From JARLGU01 sp036504535 (GTDB lineage Bacteria; Armatimonadota; Armatimonadia; Armatimonadales; Capsulimonadaceae), in contig DASXUY010000042.1 of the NCBI GenBank assembly GCA_036504535.1, positions 339,154 to 403,153 on the forward strand: a DNA stretch of 64,000 nucleotides, given 5' to 3'. Below, one piece after another: positions 1 through 7,488 of the stretch. Numbering within the stretch: the first letter of the stretch is position 1; the number at the start of each line of letters is the position of its first letter. The position numbers and the translations under genes are program-made. The notes below the pieces were generated by a model. It had not been told where the DNA came from. It worked only from the letters and a program-made list of their open reading frames with translations, and ran no database searches.

Positions 1-266
1 GCGCGCGCAATTGACACACAGCGCTCACACTTGAGCTACAGCCCGTGGTAATTGAGTTCGCGCAAACTACTTAGAACTTGCTTCAGCCACAATCTCTGCA
101 TCGAGTCCCGCTCTAAATCTCGCCATACAAGACTCCTGAAGCGGCGGGTAGTTTGTGAATTATTGCACAATGTATCTGCGTGGTCATCCACTGAATTGCC
201 TATTTAGGACGTGAAAACCTGGCATCTGGCGTACAGATTGCGAACGCTGCCAACCGGTCCTCGTGC
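1..266. other. Left-edge non-coding stretch
   Basis: No open frame with a ribosome-binding site is visible here. It lies downstream of the minus-strand gene that ends at 267. A TTGACA at about 12-17 could be a -35 box, but no convincing -10 follows at the right distance, so no promoter is called. Confidence 0.4.
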
Positions 267-1250
267 CTAAATGAAAGGCCGTCGGTCGAGGATAGGTCGT
301 AAAGGATAGCCGGTGACAACTTCAGCGGGGCCAAGGAATTTCTGTGTCTCGGCTAATATCGCCGTGACCGCAGTCAGGATATGGGGAGTTGTGCGCGGAT
401 CCAGTCGGAAAGCTGGATCCATGACGCGTTCGTAGCAAAAATCAATAACACGCCGCGCCGACTTCGCTATGTCATCGCGCCGATAGCCCGACAACTCGGT
501 GCTTCGGGTCATCAAGTAGAGCGCGTCCAGCGTCAACCACCAGATATTATCGTGGTGCCACGCTCCTTCCGGATGCTGCAACCCGAGCACCGCGTCGATC
601 CGGGCCTCGCCGTAGGGCATTCGGCGGTGGTGGGCGGCGTAGACGAATGCGTAGTGAAAAGTCCCGCCGATCTGGTCAAAATCCCCCGAACCCGGCTTGT
701 CGACACCCAACATGCCGTTGTTGCGATCAAAGAGCGGCTCAAGGATTTCAAAGTACCAGTCGAACCATTGCGGATCAACGGTGCCCGGCACGAGGGTGAA
801 TGCTGCGGCGATCCCGGCGCCGTCGTGGCTGTCTCTATACACATTGCATCGCCAATCCAGCCCCACGAGATGCGCCGTCAATTGCGATTTGGTTTTGTAG
901 CTGTCGGCGAACGCTAGCGCGAAGAGCGGATCGACAGAGAGCAGATCCATCGCGCCCAGCGCAAAGGCCGTGTTATGGAGAAGCCCATGGTCTTTTGGCG
1001 CGGCCACAAAGTAGCCGGTATCCGGATTTTGCAGGGCCTGCAGCGACTTTCGCCACTGCGAATGCTCGGCAGCATTCGGCCTGAGAGCGTTTATGGTGTA
1101 CAGCACGCACGCCATGTCCGCGACCCCATAAAGGTGCGTGAATGTCTCAGTCCGGATCCTGGCATAGCTTCCTGCTTGTGGGGCGACGCGCACCAAAGGC
1201 TCAAAGTCGGACACGATCCAATTGAGGAAGGGGCGAAAGTCTGTTGGCAT
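267..1250 (-). CDS. Alpha/alpha-toroid-like protein of unknown function, third gene of the PhyH operon
   Basis: A 327-residue protein without signal peptide or membrane segment. Its helical repeats with motifs such as LQNPDTGYF, HNTAFALGAMDLL and LGLQHPEGAWH recall the alpha/alpha toroids of prenyltransferase, terpenoid-cyclase and six-hairpin glycosidase folds. I cannot point to catalytic residues, so the fold is an inference and the function unknown. The ATG at 1250 is preceded by a GAAGG-type Shine-Dalgarno about 10 bases upstream. It begins 58 bases after the stop of the URO-D-like gene on the same strand, so it is probably the last gene of a PhyH / URO-D-like / toroid operon. It might handle a sugar-derived or terpenoid-like substrate. 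Confidence 0.6.
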   Translation of the reverse strand: MPTDFRPFLNWIVSDFEPLVRVAPQAGSYARIRTETFTHLYGVADMACVLYTINALRPNAAEHSQWRKSLQALQNPDTGYFVAAPKDHGLLHNTAFALGAMDLLSVDPLFALAFADSYKTKSQLTAHLVGLDWRCNVYRDSHDGAGIAAAFTLVPGTVDPQWFDWYFEILEPLFDRNNGMLGVDKPGSGDFDQIGGTFHYAFVYAAHHRRMPYGEARIDAVLGLQHPEGAWHHDNIWWLTLDALYLMTRSTELSGYRRDDIAKSARRVIDFCYERVMDPAFRLDPRTTPHILTAVTAILAETQKFLGPAEVVTGYPLRPILDRRPFI

Positions 1251-1308
1251 AATGATAAGCCTTCGGAGCGGCGGAGTTGAGGTTATGGCGAAACAGCTTG
1301 CCTACTTA

Positions 1309-2406
1309 TTATAGCCCCAACCGCGCGAGGAGGGATCTGGCATCAGATTCATTCGGCGCATTCGCAACGATCATCAGCCCATCAGCGCCGACCGCATCAA
1401 TGAGTGGTTCCACTTCGTCGACAGCGACTCCGACTGCCTGCACCGACTTGCCGCCAGCCTTGATACGCCGGTAGAGGTCGTACCACAGCGGCGATCCGCC
1501 TCCGGGGCGACCTGCGCCGGGTGTCCATTGAATGGCGTTCAGCGCGTCGATTGCCAGCAGATTGTCAACTTGCGGTATCGCCTGCTCGCCGTCGAGGTGG
1601 TAGAGCGAGTTGGTCAGCCACTTGCATTGCTCCGCGAGTGCTGGAGCTACAAATCGCCTGAACATGGCAGGGCTGATCATGCAGCAGAAGTCACATTGCA
1701 CTTTCGCGGTCCTGCCAATGCCCCAAATCCCGAAGCAGTCGTAAGTGGTCCCACCCCATTCATCCAGGAGGCCGCATTCGTTGAGCAGGCCATCGTACGC
1801 CGCAAAATACGCAGCATTGATCTCCCACACGCGCTCGCAGACCCACTCGGGGCGTTCGACCAGATCCATCAGGGTGGTTTGCGGGTCCCGCATCTGCGCC
1901 AGCACATCAATGTTCTCGATGAGGTCGGGAAAGCCCACGAGGTAGTTGCCGCCAGAACCCTGCGTGCCAGCATTGAGCAACGCAACATGCCGCTGCCACC
2001 ATTCGCCAGCAAAATCGACTGTCATTGGGTAAGGCTTGTCGGGATCGTCGATGACCGCGTCGTACCAGACGGTGTCCGGGGCCAGGTGGCCGCCGCATCC
2101 CAAGAACAACCCGAGACTGCCTGGTCCGATGTCGGAGCGGAACATGGGGATAGCAGCACCGCCGTAAAACGTGTTTGCAACCTGATACTGGGCTGTCCGT
2201 GTGCGCCAGACGGGATCGATCCAGCGCGCTTCAACGCTCGGTGCGGGGCCCGGATCATCAAACGCTACGATTCTGTCGTCTTTGGGTGCTGTGATACGGA
2301 GGGCAATACCCTTACCCGCCCACCAATTCGTCAAAGCGTCGCGTGCGCCTGCCCAGCGGTTCGACGCGGCGCTCTTGGTTGTACCAGGCGCAATTAGGCC
2401 ATTCAT
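1309..2406 (-). CDS. Uroporphyrinogen-decarboxylase-like (URO-D superfamily) protein
   Basis: A 365-residue protein. The overall TIM-barrel pattern, with a C-terminal part reading SLYHLDGEQAIPQVD then LNAIQWTPGAGRPGGG, matches the URO-D/methyltransferase superfamily seen in MtaA- and CmuA-like proteins. It is not a housekeeping HemE: the N-terminal arginine-rich active-site block of true decarboxylases is not seen. Such divergent members occur in sugar-use operons of Armatimonadota and Planctomycetota; substrate unknown. The open frame extends to 2550 but that would overlap the upstream PhyH gene, so I take the ATG at 2406, which has an AGAGAG-type Shine-Dalgarno. It is middle gene of a three-gene minus-strand operon, 64 bases after the PhyH stop. 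Confidence 0.7.
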   Translation of the reverse strand: MNGLIAPGTTKSAASNRWAGARDALTNWWAGKGIALRITAPKDDRIVAFDDPGPAPSVEARWIDPVWRTRTAQYQVANTFYGGAAIPMFRSDIGPGSLGLFLGCGGHLAPDTVWYDAVIDDPDKPYPMTVDFAGEWWQRHVALLNAGTQGSGGNYLVGFPDLIENIDVLAQMRDPQTTLMDLVERPEWVCERVWEINAAYFAAYDGLLNECGLLDEWGGTTYDCFGIWGIGRTAKVQCDFCCMISPAMFRRFVAPALAEQCKWLTNSLYHLDGEQAIPQVDNLLAIDALNAIQWTPGAGRPGGGSPLWYDLYRRIKAGGKSVQAVGVAVDEVEPLIDAVGADGLMIVANAPNESDARSLLARLGL

Positions 2407-2470
2407 TGCTTGCTCTCTCTGGCGACCGCTTCCGACATCTGATGCCGGGAGCGGTCTGCCGCTTGTGGAT

Positions 2471-3244
2471 TTACCTCTGCTGGACTGGCGCCACAACTTG
2501 CCCGTCTTTGAGGAATGGTTCGGCGGTATGCCGCGGCTTGGTGCCGTCATCGTTCATGATCGGCTCAGCCGAATACTGGGCGAGATAGACCCGGCGCATC
2601 TTGTCGGTCAAGTTCGGGCCGCTACGATGCAGCACTGTGCTGGAGAAGAATGCGATACTGCCAGCGGGTGCGATGATCGGGTCACCGGGATCATCGCCGA
2701 AGTAGCCTACCATGTCGTTGCTTCCCGCCTCTTTCACGTGCTCTATACGGTCTCGGGTTCCCGCTCGGTCGTAAGGTAGAACGTATACCGTGCCGTTTTC
2801 TTCGTTGACGGGATCAAGCGTGCACCAGCACGTCAAGTACGGCGTATGGTCGTACGGGATATAGCCCGAATCCTGATGCCAGCTGAACTTCATCCCGCGC
2901 TCGGCGGCTTTGACCACATACTGATCGAGGAATAGGTACGCCGTATCGCCCAGTGTTGCGCGGCAGATGTCAGCCATCAACGGGCTGAAGAGAAACTCGT
3001 TCACCCGCTCGCTGATACCGAACAGCGGGATAAAGTAGCGGCTGTTCCGGTGGTTGATTCCTAAGGTATCGGTGCCAGCCTCATCCATTCGTTTGTGGAT
3101 AAGATCGATAGCCGTCTCGCACTCCTCGCGAAGCAGCGCCAGGTGCTCCGGCGGTATGACCGCGTCGAGAACAACGTAGCCCTTGGTTCGATATTGCTCC
3201 GCCTGAGCCGATGTGACGATATTCAAGGCCTGTCCAGTTGCCAT
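2471..3244 (-). CDS. Phytanoyl-CoA dioxygenase (PhyH) family Fe(II)/2-oxoglutarate oxygenase
   Basis: A 257-residue soluble protein of normal PhyH-family length. The metal triad is visible as H123-x-D125 (in SWHQDSGYIP) and distal H206 (in TVLHRSGPN), and an arginine near residue 218 is placed to bind 2-oxoglutarate. The family hydroxylates diverse small molecules with Fe(II), O2 and 2-oxoglutarate; the substrate cannot be told from sequence. The ATG at 3244 has a strong CAGGAGA Shine-Dalgarno. It is first gene of the operon that continues with the URO-D-like and toroid genes. A TATAAT -10 lies on the minus strand at 3277-3282, in a 91-bp region shared with the divergent AraC gene, so AraC control is likely. 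Confidence 0.85.
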   Translation of the reverse strand: MATGQALNIVTSAQAEQYRTKGYVVLDAVIPPEHLALLREECETAIDLIHKRMDEAGTDTLGINHRNSRYFIPLFGISERVNEFLFSPLMADICRATLGDTAYLFLDQYVVKAAERGMKFSWHQDSGYIPYDHTPYLTCWCTLDPVNEENGTVYVLPYDRAGTRDRIEHVKEAGSNDMVGYFGDDPGDPIIAPAGSIAFFSSTVLHRSGPNLTDKMRRVYLAQYSAEPIMNDDGTKPRHTAEPFLKDGQVVAPVQQR

Positions 3245-3335
3245 TGAAAGTCTCCTGTCGTAATATTTATGTTATCATTATAGAGGGTCACGCTTCCGTT
3301 GTCTTCGCATAAGTGGGCGTGCCAGTTATCATTTT
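3245..3335. promoter_or_regulatory. Divergent promoter region between PhyH operon and AraC regulator
   Basis: The 91-bp intergenic region contains TATAAT read on the minus strand (3282-3277), about 30 bases before the PhyH start. The matching -35 is poor, as expected for an activator-dependent promoter. The AraC-family gene starts on the other side, so this is the natural site for AraC binding. I could not define half-sites. Confidence 0.5.
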
Positions 3336-4241
3336 ATGTCGTACAAGAAACCGTTTATGGCGATGCGGGACGACGGTAATGAGCAGCCGTCGAGTATCTA
3401 CGAGGAAGTAGGTGCGGGCCGCCCGCATGCAGTGGGCGAGAGGATACTGCATGATCGCCTTGGACTGCCGCCAGAGGTCGAGGGCAGGTTGTGGCGCCAT
3501 GTCTACCGTGGCCCCATCATCTCGCGGCACCTGCATGAAGAGGTGGAGATGAACCTCGCGGTGCGCGGCTCGGCTGCGTATCTCGTGGGGAAGCGGAGAT
3601 ACACGCTCACTCCGGGAACGATGATCTGGCTGTTCCCTCGGCAGGACCATATCCTAATCGACCAGTCTGCAGATTTCCGGTGTTGGATACTGGTTGCGCG
3701 CCCAGCATTGTCGGCGCGGCTGGCGGGCCGGGACAAAACGTATCGTCCGCTCACAGAGGACGATCCTGCTGGCGTCTTCGCACGACAAGTTGAGCCTGAG
3801 ACCGTAGAGCGGCTGATCGGTCTCTACCACACTGTGGGCGCGTTTGAGGATTCGGGTGTCTGCTATAACGCCGGCATTGAGCATGCTGCAGCGGCTTCCT
3901 GGACGACATTCCTCAGCGCAGGCGAGGCTAAGGAGACGCGCCTTCATCCCGCCGTCGAGAGAGCGGTTCAGCTTCTCCGCGACGACACGGACGAGATGAC
4001 GGTTGATCAGCTTGCCGGCGAAACGGGTCTGAGCGCGTCGCGTCTTAGCAGGCTTTTCCATGCTCAGGTCGGCATCCCAATCGCCCGGTTCCGCAACGCT
4101 CAGCGTCTCGACCGCTTCAACCGCCTTCGTGACAGCGCGCCGTCGCTCGCTGCCGCCGCGCTTGACGCTGGCTTTGGCAGCTACGCCCAGTTCTACCGCG
4201 TCTTCAGGGAAGCGTACGGCTGTGGGCCAGCGGAGCGATAG
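3336..4241 (+). CDS. AraC-family transcriptional regulator (1)
   Basis: A 301-residue regulator. The N-terminal part (about residues 30-130) is a cupin-like sensor with HLHEEVEMNLAVRGSAAYLV and a TLTPGTMIWLFP turn, typical of AraC sugar sensors. The C-terminal roughly 100 residues hold the double helix-turn-helix, with MTVDQLAGETGLSASRLSRL as the first HTH and an ALDAGFGSYAQFYRVF second HTH. It faces the PhyH / URO-D-like operon across 91 bp and very likely controls it. No clear Shine-Dalgarno precedes the ATG at 3336, and an in-frame ATG at 3357 is a possible alternative. It converges on the second AraC gene with only 13 bases between stops. Confidence 0.85.
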   Translation: MSYKKPFMAMRDDGNEQPSSIYEEVGAGRPHAVGERILHDRLGLPPEVEGRLWRHVYRGPIISRHLHEEVEMNLAVRGSAAYLVGKRRYTLTPGTMIWLFPRQDHILIDQSADFRCWILVARPALSARLAGRDKTYRPLTEDDPAGVFARQVEPETVERLIGLYHTVGAFEDSGVCYNAGIEHAAAASWTTFLSAGEAKETRLHPAVERAVQLLRDDTDEMTVDQLAGETGLSASRLSRLFHAQVGIPIARFRNAQRLDRFNRLRDSAPSLAAAALDAGFGSYAQFYRVFREAYGCGPAER

Positions 4242-4254
4242 ATGGCAAGCAAGC

Positions 4255-5163
4255 TCACCGCGCTGACGGTTCAGCTACCGCTGACGCTCTCCACTCGCCG
4301 GGGGTGCAGCCGCGTCGCGCCGCGAACTGGCGGTTGAACGATGACAGCGCGCCGAAGCCGCATTCGAAGCTGATCTGGCTAATCGATTTGGCGCTGTATT
4401 TGAGCTCCGAGCAAGCTATCGATACGCGGTACTCCGCGAGGTAGTCAAGCGGTGTTCGCTCCATGACGCTTGTGAATTGGCGGCGAAAGTGGGTCTCGCT
4501 GAGGCAGCACACGTCGGCAAGCTGCTGGATCGTGATCGGCTCGCCGTAGGCCGTGGCGATCAGATCGAGAGCGGGTTTGATCGCTTGAAACTCCGCGAAC
4601 GTTCGGTTGGGGCGGCTCGCGATCCCCGGGCCGTGTTTGGGCCGCTCTCTGGCGAGTTCGACCAGGAGCCGGTGAGCGAGCGAACGGACAGCATCTTGGT
4701 GGTACGGGGCCTTCGTTGTCAGTTCGTCCACGATGGCTTGTACCAGTCTGTGAAGCTCTGGTGATTCACCGCTCGGAAAACGGTTGTTGAACCCGGGGCC
4801 GGAATACTGGTTGGTGTCCAGCAGGTGGCTGTCGATGGATACGCCCGCAAGAAGCTTAGGGAAATCGATGAACAGGATGTCCCAGTGCGAGTCGCGGCGG
4901 CTGGGGCAGAACGCATTGTGGTACTCGGCGTGGTTGATACAGTAGACGTCACCGGCCCGGAAAGAGTACACCTTCTGTTCGATCTCATAGACACCTTCTC
5001 CTGAGTGGCATATGCCTATTTCGAAGACGCGATCATGGATGTGAAGCTCTTCGAAGCCCCGTTCCACCTGATTGTACGGCACGACGAGAATCGGAAAGTC
5101 GCGGTCTAGCTCCATTGGATGTTCTTTATATCGCCGGAGCGGTATAGATGGCGGATTTTGCAT
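4255..5163 (-). CDS. AraC-family transcriptional regulator (2)
   Basis: A 302-residue protein with a cupin sensor (LHIHDRVFEIGICHSGEGVYEI, residues about 40-60, then FRAGDVYCINHAEYH) and a C-terminal AraC domain (ITIQQLADVCCLSETHFRRQF and the second HTH ISFECGFGALSSFNRQFAARRGCTPGEWR). The start at 5163 is supported by a GGAG about 11 bases upstream; an in-frame ATG at 5115 has no good ribosome site. It is divergent from the glycosidase at 5284, across a 120-bp region with palindromes and a -10 box, and likely activates that gene. Confidence 0.85.
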   Translation of the reverse strand: MQNPPSIPLRRYKEHPMELDRDFPILVVPYNQVERGFEELHIHDRVFEIGICHSGEGVYEIEQKVYSFRAGDVYCINHAEYHNAFCPSRRDSHWDILFIDFPKLLAGVSIDSHLLDTNQYSGPGFNNRFPSGESPELHRLVQAIVDELTTKAPYHQDAVRSLAHRLLVELARERPKHGPGIASRPNRTFAEFQAIKPALDLIATAYGEPITIQQLADVCCLSETHFRRQFTSVMERTPLDYLAEYRVSIACSELKYSAKSISQISFECGFGALSSFNRQFAARRGCTPGEWRASAVAEPSAR

Positions 5164-5206
5164 AGAACATGGTTCTCCGTGCGTAGCCTCGCGAGTTCAC
5201 AATCCC

Positions 5207-5271
5207 TATAATGACGTCATACCTTGTGGGCGTCAAGTGCCGCTTTGCAGATCGGCACATAGATGACGTCA
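5207..5271 (+). promoter_or_regulatory. Glycosidase promoter with two TGACGTCA palindromes
   Basis: A TATAAT -10 at 5207-5212 runs straight into the 10-base palindrome ATGACGTCAT (5211-5220). A second TGACGTCA lies at 5264-5271, just before the Shine-Dalgarno AGGAG of the glycosidase. The corresponding -35 is poor. The pair of 8-base palindromes 53 bp apart (centre to centre, about five helical turns) looks like an operator pair for a dimeric regulator. Whether the AraC protein next door or another factor binds is unknown. Confidence 0.5.
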
Positions 5272-5283
5272 GGAGAACCCACC

Positions 5284-7293
5284 GTGAACCATTTAGCCTC
5301 TCGCATTGCCGCCACCGCGCGGGCCACGCGCAATTATGGCGCGACGCACCTCTTTCTTGGCAGCCCGCGCTCGTACACGTGCGATAAGACGGCCGTGGAG
5401 CCGGGAAACAACTTCTCACCCGGTATCGGCAGCTTTGGTGTCAGTCTCTGGATCGAGAGCGGCGATGAACTTACCACGCCTGATCTACTCAACCCGGCGG
5501 AGATTGAGTGGACCTTCGGCGTCGGGACGGGCGACGGGCCGGTTGTCACGTCGCGCTATGTCGCTGGCGAAGCCACTGTGGAGAATAGGATCGGGCAGCT
5601 CGGTAGCATCGGCGCGAATGGGGTCGACTTCGTTGCCATCAATGTCACGCCAACGGGCGGCGGGCGGGTCACAGCCGCAGTGGTCGTCAGGGACGAAGGC
5701 CCAGCTGGTCGCAAGATCGAGAGCATCGCTTGGGACGATGAGACGACCACACTCGTCGTGAACGGAGCGGCGCATATGGTCTTCGAGCAGAGCCCCGTGC
5801 ATCTTGAGATCGTCGAATCCGACGCTGAGCACGACTCACCCATCGCTGTACTGCTGTTCGGGGTCGAATGTGCTACCCAGATCGCGTATCGGGTCATTCA
5901 CGGATTTGGCCGCCAATGGATCTACCGGCGCGACCCCGTCACCAGCGGTCCAGCAAGCTATACGGTGAACGAAGGCTTCGCGGCCATCGCGCAGAACTGG
6001 GCTGCCGAGTTGCCTGCGCGTGTCCACTGCCCCGACGACCGCGTGGTACAGGCGTACGAAGCCAGCGCTTACCATGTTCTGGCAGCGATGGAGAGCGGCC
6101 TGCCACGTATCAGCGTGCTCAACTACCCCATCTTCTGGATCCGCGACTGCGTGATCGTCCTAAAGGTGCTCGACGCAATCGGTCGGCCCGAACTGGCTCG
6201 GATTGGCTGCGACTACCTCGCTCCGCTAACATTTGGCGGCGGGTTCGGCGCGGAGGGCGACAACCCGGGCGAGGGTATCTGGGCGCTAGTGAACCACGCA
6301 GAAGCCACGGGCGACGTGGAATGGCTGCGGAGCGTGTACCCAACCATCGTCAAGCGTGTGGAATGGATCGAACGCATGATGACTGCGACTGGTCCGATAG
6401 GGTGGGTAACCGAAAACCGCACACCCGAGCATGCGATCTCGCCGGACGACTCGACGCTGTGCCTCGCATCGAACCAGGGCACCATTGTCGCCAGGATGGA
6501 CAATCACCTGCCCGTGTTCTATGTCAACTGCTGGAACGCGGCAGGTCTTCGCCGAGCATCCGATGCAGCGCGCCTGGTCGGCGATGCCGTTGGCGCGGCG
6601 AAGGCGGGGCAGCTGGCCGACGCGCTTGAGGCTGCCGTGATTAAGGTGCTCCTGCCTGACTTTGGCGGCAACGAGCGCGATGCTATCGCGACCCCGCACC
6701 CGACGGGCGCTCTGCCCCAATGCGTGGACACCATCCGCGAGCGCTTTGCAGCATGGTCGAAGGAGCACATGCTGTGGGCCGAGCCGGGGGACACGTCAGA
6801 CCGCCCGTGGCCGTACTTCGACTGCGCGATGGCGCACAACGCCATTATCCTCGGTCACATTGACATCGCGTGGAAGGTGCTCGATAAGCATTTGGAAGAG
6901 TCGGTCAGCGGAAGCATTCCCATCTTTCAGGAAGGGTACGATCACGAGCGGCTGCCGTACAACAACGGTGGGTTCCTGCGCGGTTGGCTAAGGAACGAGC
7001 ATGGCGGACGAGGAAACATGCCGCACAACTGGGCTCACGGCGAAATGGTCCTGCTTATTCGCGCCATCTTTGTCCGCGAACTGCCCGACGGACGCGTGGC
7101 GCTTGGCGAAGGGATCCGTCCCGAATGGCTGGCACCCGGGCAATCGTTCGGCGTCACTGACATGCCGACCAAGTACGGCCCTGTGACTTACACGGTCACG
7201 ACCGACGCCGCCGGGAACCGGACTCTCGCGTACTCGGGGCCTGCTGATCCTCAACTCAGCTTTACGGTAGATGAGATCGTGGCGGTTAGGTAA
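5284..7293 (+). CDS. (Alpha/alpha)6-barrel glycoside hydrolase (amylo-alpha-1,6-glucosidase / six-hairpin type)
   Basis: A cytoplasmic protein of 669 residues; no signal peptide. The N-terminal third is beta-rich (super-sandwich-like); from about residue 250 the chain is helical with LNYPIFWIRDCVIVLK, FGAEGDNPGEGIWALVNHA and MLWAEPGDTSDRPWPYFD, the pattern of six-hairpin glycosidases (GH63/GH78/GH133-like). Acidic residues in WIRDC and the GEGIW block are candidate catalytic or substrate residues, but I cannot fix the family or substrate. I choose the GTG at 5284 because AGGAGA sits 7 bases upstream; an upstream in-frame ATG at 5263 has no ribosome site. Divergent from AraC regulator 2. Confidence 0.75.
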   Translation: MNHLASRIAATARATRNYGATHLFLGSPRSYTCDKTAVEPGNNFSPGIGSFGVSLWIESGDELTTPDLLNPAEIEWTFGVGTGDGPVVTSRYVAGEATVENRIGQLGSIGANGVDFVAINVTPTGGGRVTAAVVVRDEGPAGRKIESIAWDDETTTLVVNGAAHMVFEQSPVHLEIVESDAEHDSPIAVLLFGVECATQIAYRVIHGFGRQWIYRRDPVTSGPASYTVNEGFAAIAQNWAAELPARVHCPDDRVVQAYEASAYHVLAAMESGLPRISVLNYPIFWIRDCVIVLKVLDAIGRPELARIGCDYLAPLTFGGGFGAEGDNPGEGIWALVNHAEATGDVEWLRSVYPTIVKRVEWIERMMTATGPIGWVTENRTPEHAISPDDSTLCLASNQGTIVARMDNHLPVFYVNCWNAAGLRRASDAARLVGDAVGAAKAGQLADALEAAVIKVLLPDFGGNERDAIATPHPTGALPQCVDTIRERFAAWSKEHMLWAEPGDTSDRPWPYFDCAMAHNAIILGHIDIAWKVLDKHLEESVSGSIPIFQEGYDHERLPYNNGGFLRGWLRNEHGGRGNMPHNWAHGEMVLLIRAIFVRELPDGRVALGEGIRPEWLAPGQSFGVTDMPTKYGPVTYTVTTDAAGNRTLAYSGPADPQLSFTVDEIVAVR

Positions 7294-7444
7294 GGCTGGT
7301 GGCAGCGAGCCTGTGCGTGCCGGGACTGGAACTCCCGGCCTGACGAAGAACACCGCTTCGTGGCTAGTTTCGGCCATCAGCACCATCCTTGCGGAGGTGA
7401 CTTGATATAGGCCCCAACATCCACCCTTCGCGAAGCGGAGATAT

Positions 7445-7464
7445 AAAAAAGGCCAGCCCGGCCT
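7445..7464 (-). terminator. Rho-independent terminator of mutL
   Basis: On the minus strand AGGCC-GGGCT-GGCCT forms a 5-bp stem with 5-base loop followed directly by six T. It lies 25 bases after the mutL stop. Confidence 0.75.
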
Positions 7465-7488
7465 GAGAGGGCATCCTAAAACCGACCC

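Noticed and set aside
1528..2397. 289-codon plus-strand frame opposite the URO-D-like gene
   Set aside because: Antisense shadow; no ribosome site and no family resemblance.
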